Program-made: the position numbers and the translations under genes | Notes under the pieces: generated by a model | The model's database searches: none | What the model was told of the DNA's origin: nothing | The model's input: the letters and a program-made list of their open reading frames with translations, nothing else | Source of the DNA: Planctomycetota bacterium | GTDB taxonomy: Bacteria > Planctomycetota > Planctomycetia > Pirellulales > Pirellulaceae | Assembly: GCA_029259935.1 (NCBI GenBank) | Contig: JAJDEH010000436.1 | Location: 1 to 5,236 of the forward strand | Direction of reading: 5' to 3' | DNA length: 5,236 nt | In this document: piece after piece, positions 5,200 to 5,236 of the stretch | Position numbering within the stretch: the first letter of the stretch is position 1 | Layout of the letters: the number at the start of each line of letters is the position of its first letter

Positions 5200-5236
5200 T
5201 TGGATTCGATGCGGGAAGCTGTACGGCCGTTTGGTG
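5200..5236 (+). other. Possible group II intron domain V-like remnant at window edge
   Basis: TTGGATTCGATGCGGGAA (5200-5217) followed by GCTGTACGGCCGTTTGG resembles, from memory, a stretch near the 3' end of some bacterial group II introns, where a GGA...ATGCGG stem, a GAAA-type loop and a return arm with CTGCACGTCC form domain V. Here TGCGG (5210-5214) can pair with CTGTA (5219-5223) using two G-T pairs, but the outer stem is poor and the loop is not clean. No reverse transcriptase/maturase frame precedes it, so at most it is a degraded fragment. Chance similarity is a real alternative. Confidence 0.15.

Larger units (their letters stand above)
4616..5236. other. 621-base gene-free region made of repeats
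   Basis: No open frame here looks like a gene. A 70-codon frame at 4735-4947 and a 63-codon frame at 4967-5158 both start in or run through palindromic repeats and translate to proline-rich or repeat-derived sequence with no recognisable motif. The region instead holds, in order, a direct-repeat copy (4615-4629), a weak terminator, a hairpin (4683-4713), an imperfect inverted repeat (4734-4805), about 190 bases without a recognised feature apart from a small CAGCC/GGCTG hairpin at 4872-4885, a second direct-repeat copy (4998-5012), a G-rich hairpin (5068-5089), a T-rich stretch (5111-5160) and a possible intron remnant at the right edge. Confidence 0.6.

Overview
The window looks like accessory chromosome from a planctomycete, probably of the Pirellulales type. 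The evidence is GC-rich coding DNA, exported carbohydrate-active-type beta-propeller proteins with sparse Shine-Dalgarno sequences, and spacers filled with short palindromic repeats whose wording I recognise from memory of such genomes. No 16S rRNA or other taxonomic marker is present, so this placement is an inference.

Layout: positions 1-24 hold the end of an intergenic palindromic repeat, followed by a short leader. Three genes then run in the same direction on the + strand. Gene 1 (112-1575, 487 aa) and gene 2 (1652-3265, 537 aa) are tandem paralogues: secreted proteins with a probable five-bladed beta-propeller of the GH43/GH32-like superfamily and a conserved C-terminal beta-rich domain. 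Gene 1 has a Sec-type signal, whereas gene 2 has a twin-arginine (Tat) signal. Gene 3 (3440-4615, 391 aa) is a secreted sialidase-like/BNR-repeat beta-propeller with one canonical Asp box and several degenerate ones, but without the usual N-terminal RIP arginine motif. The last 620 bases (4616-5236) hold no convincing gene; they contain a run of palindromic repeats, a T-rich stretch, and a possible group II intron domain V-like remnant at the right edge.

How the genes may work together: the three exported propeller proteins, co-directional and separated by 76 and 174 bases, suggest a small locus acting on an extracellular or periplasmic glycan. There is no transporter, regulator, sulfatase or SusC/D-like partner inside the window, so the substrate cannot be named. 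Each spacer is occupied by a different palindromic repeat family that begins within a few bases of the preceding stop codon. The one between genes 2 and 3 has the form of a 133-base MITE with 18-bp terminal inverted repeats beginning and ending in TA.

The items most worth following up are the paralogue pair split between two export routes, the non-canonical sialidase-like active site of gene 3, the putative TA-flanked MITE, and the density of distinct repeat families. I do not see a defence system, a CRISPR array, an RNA gene that I can name with confidence, or a complete insertion sequence.
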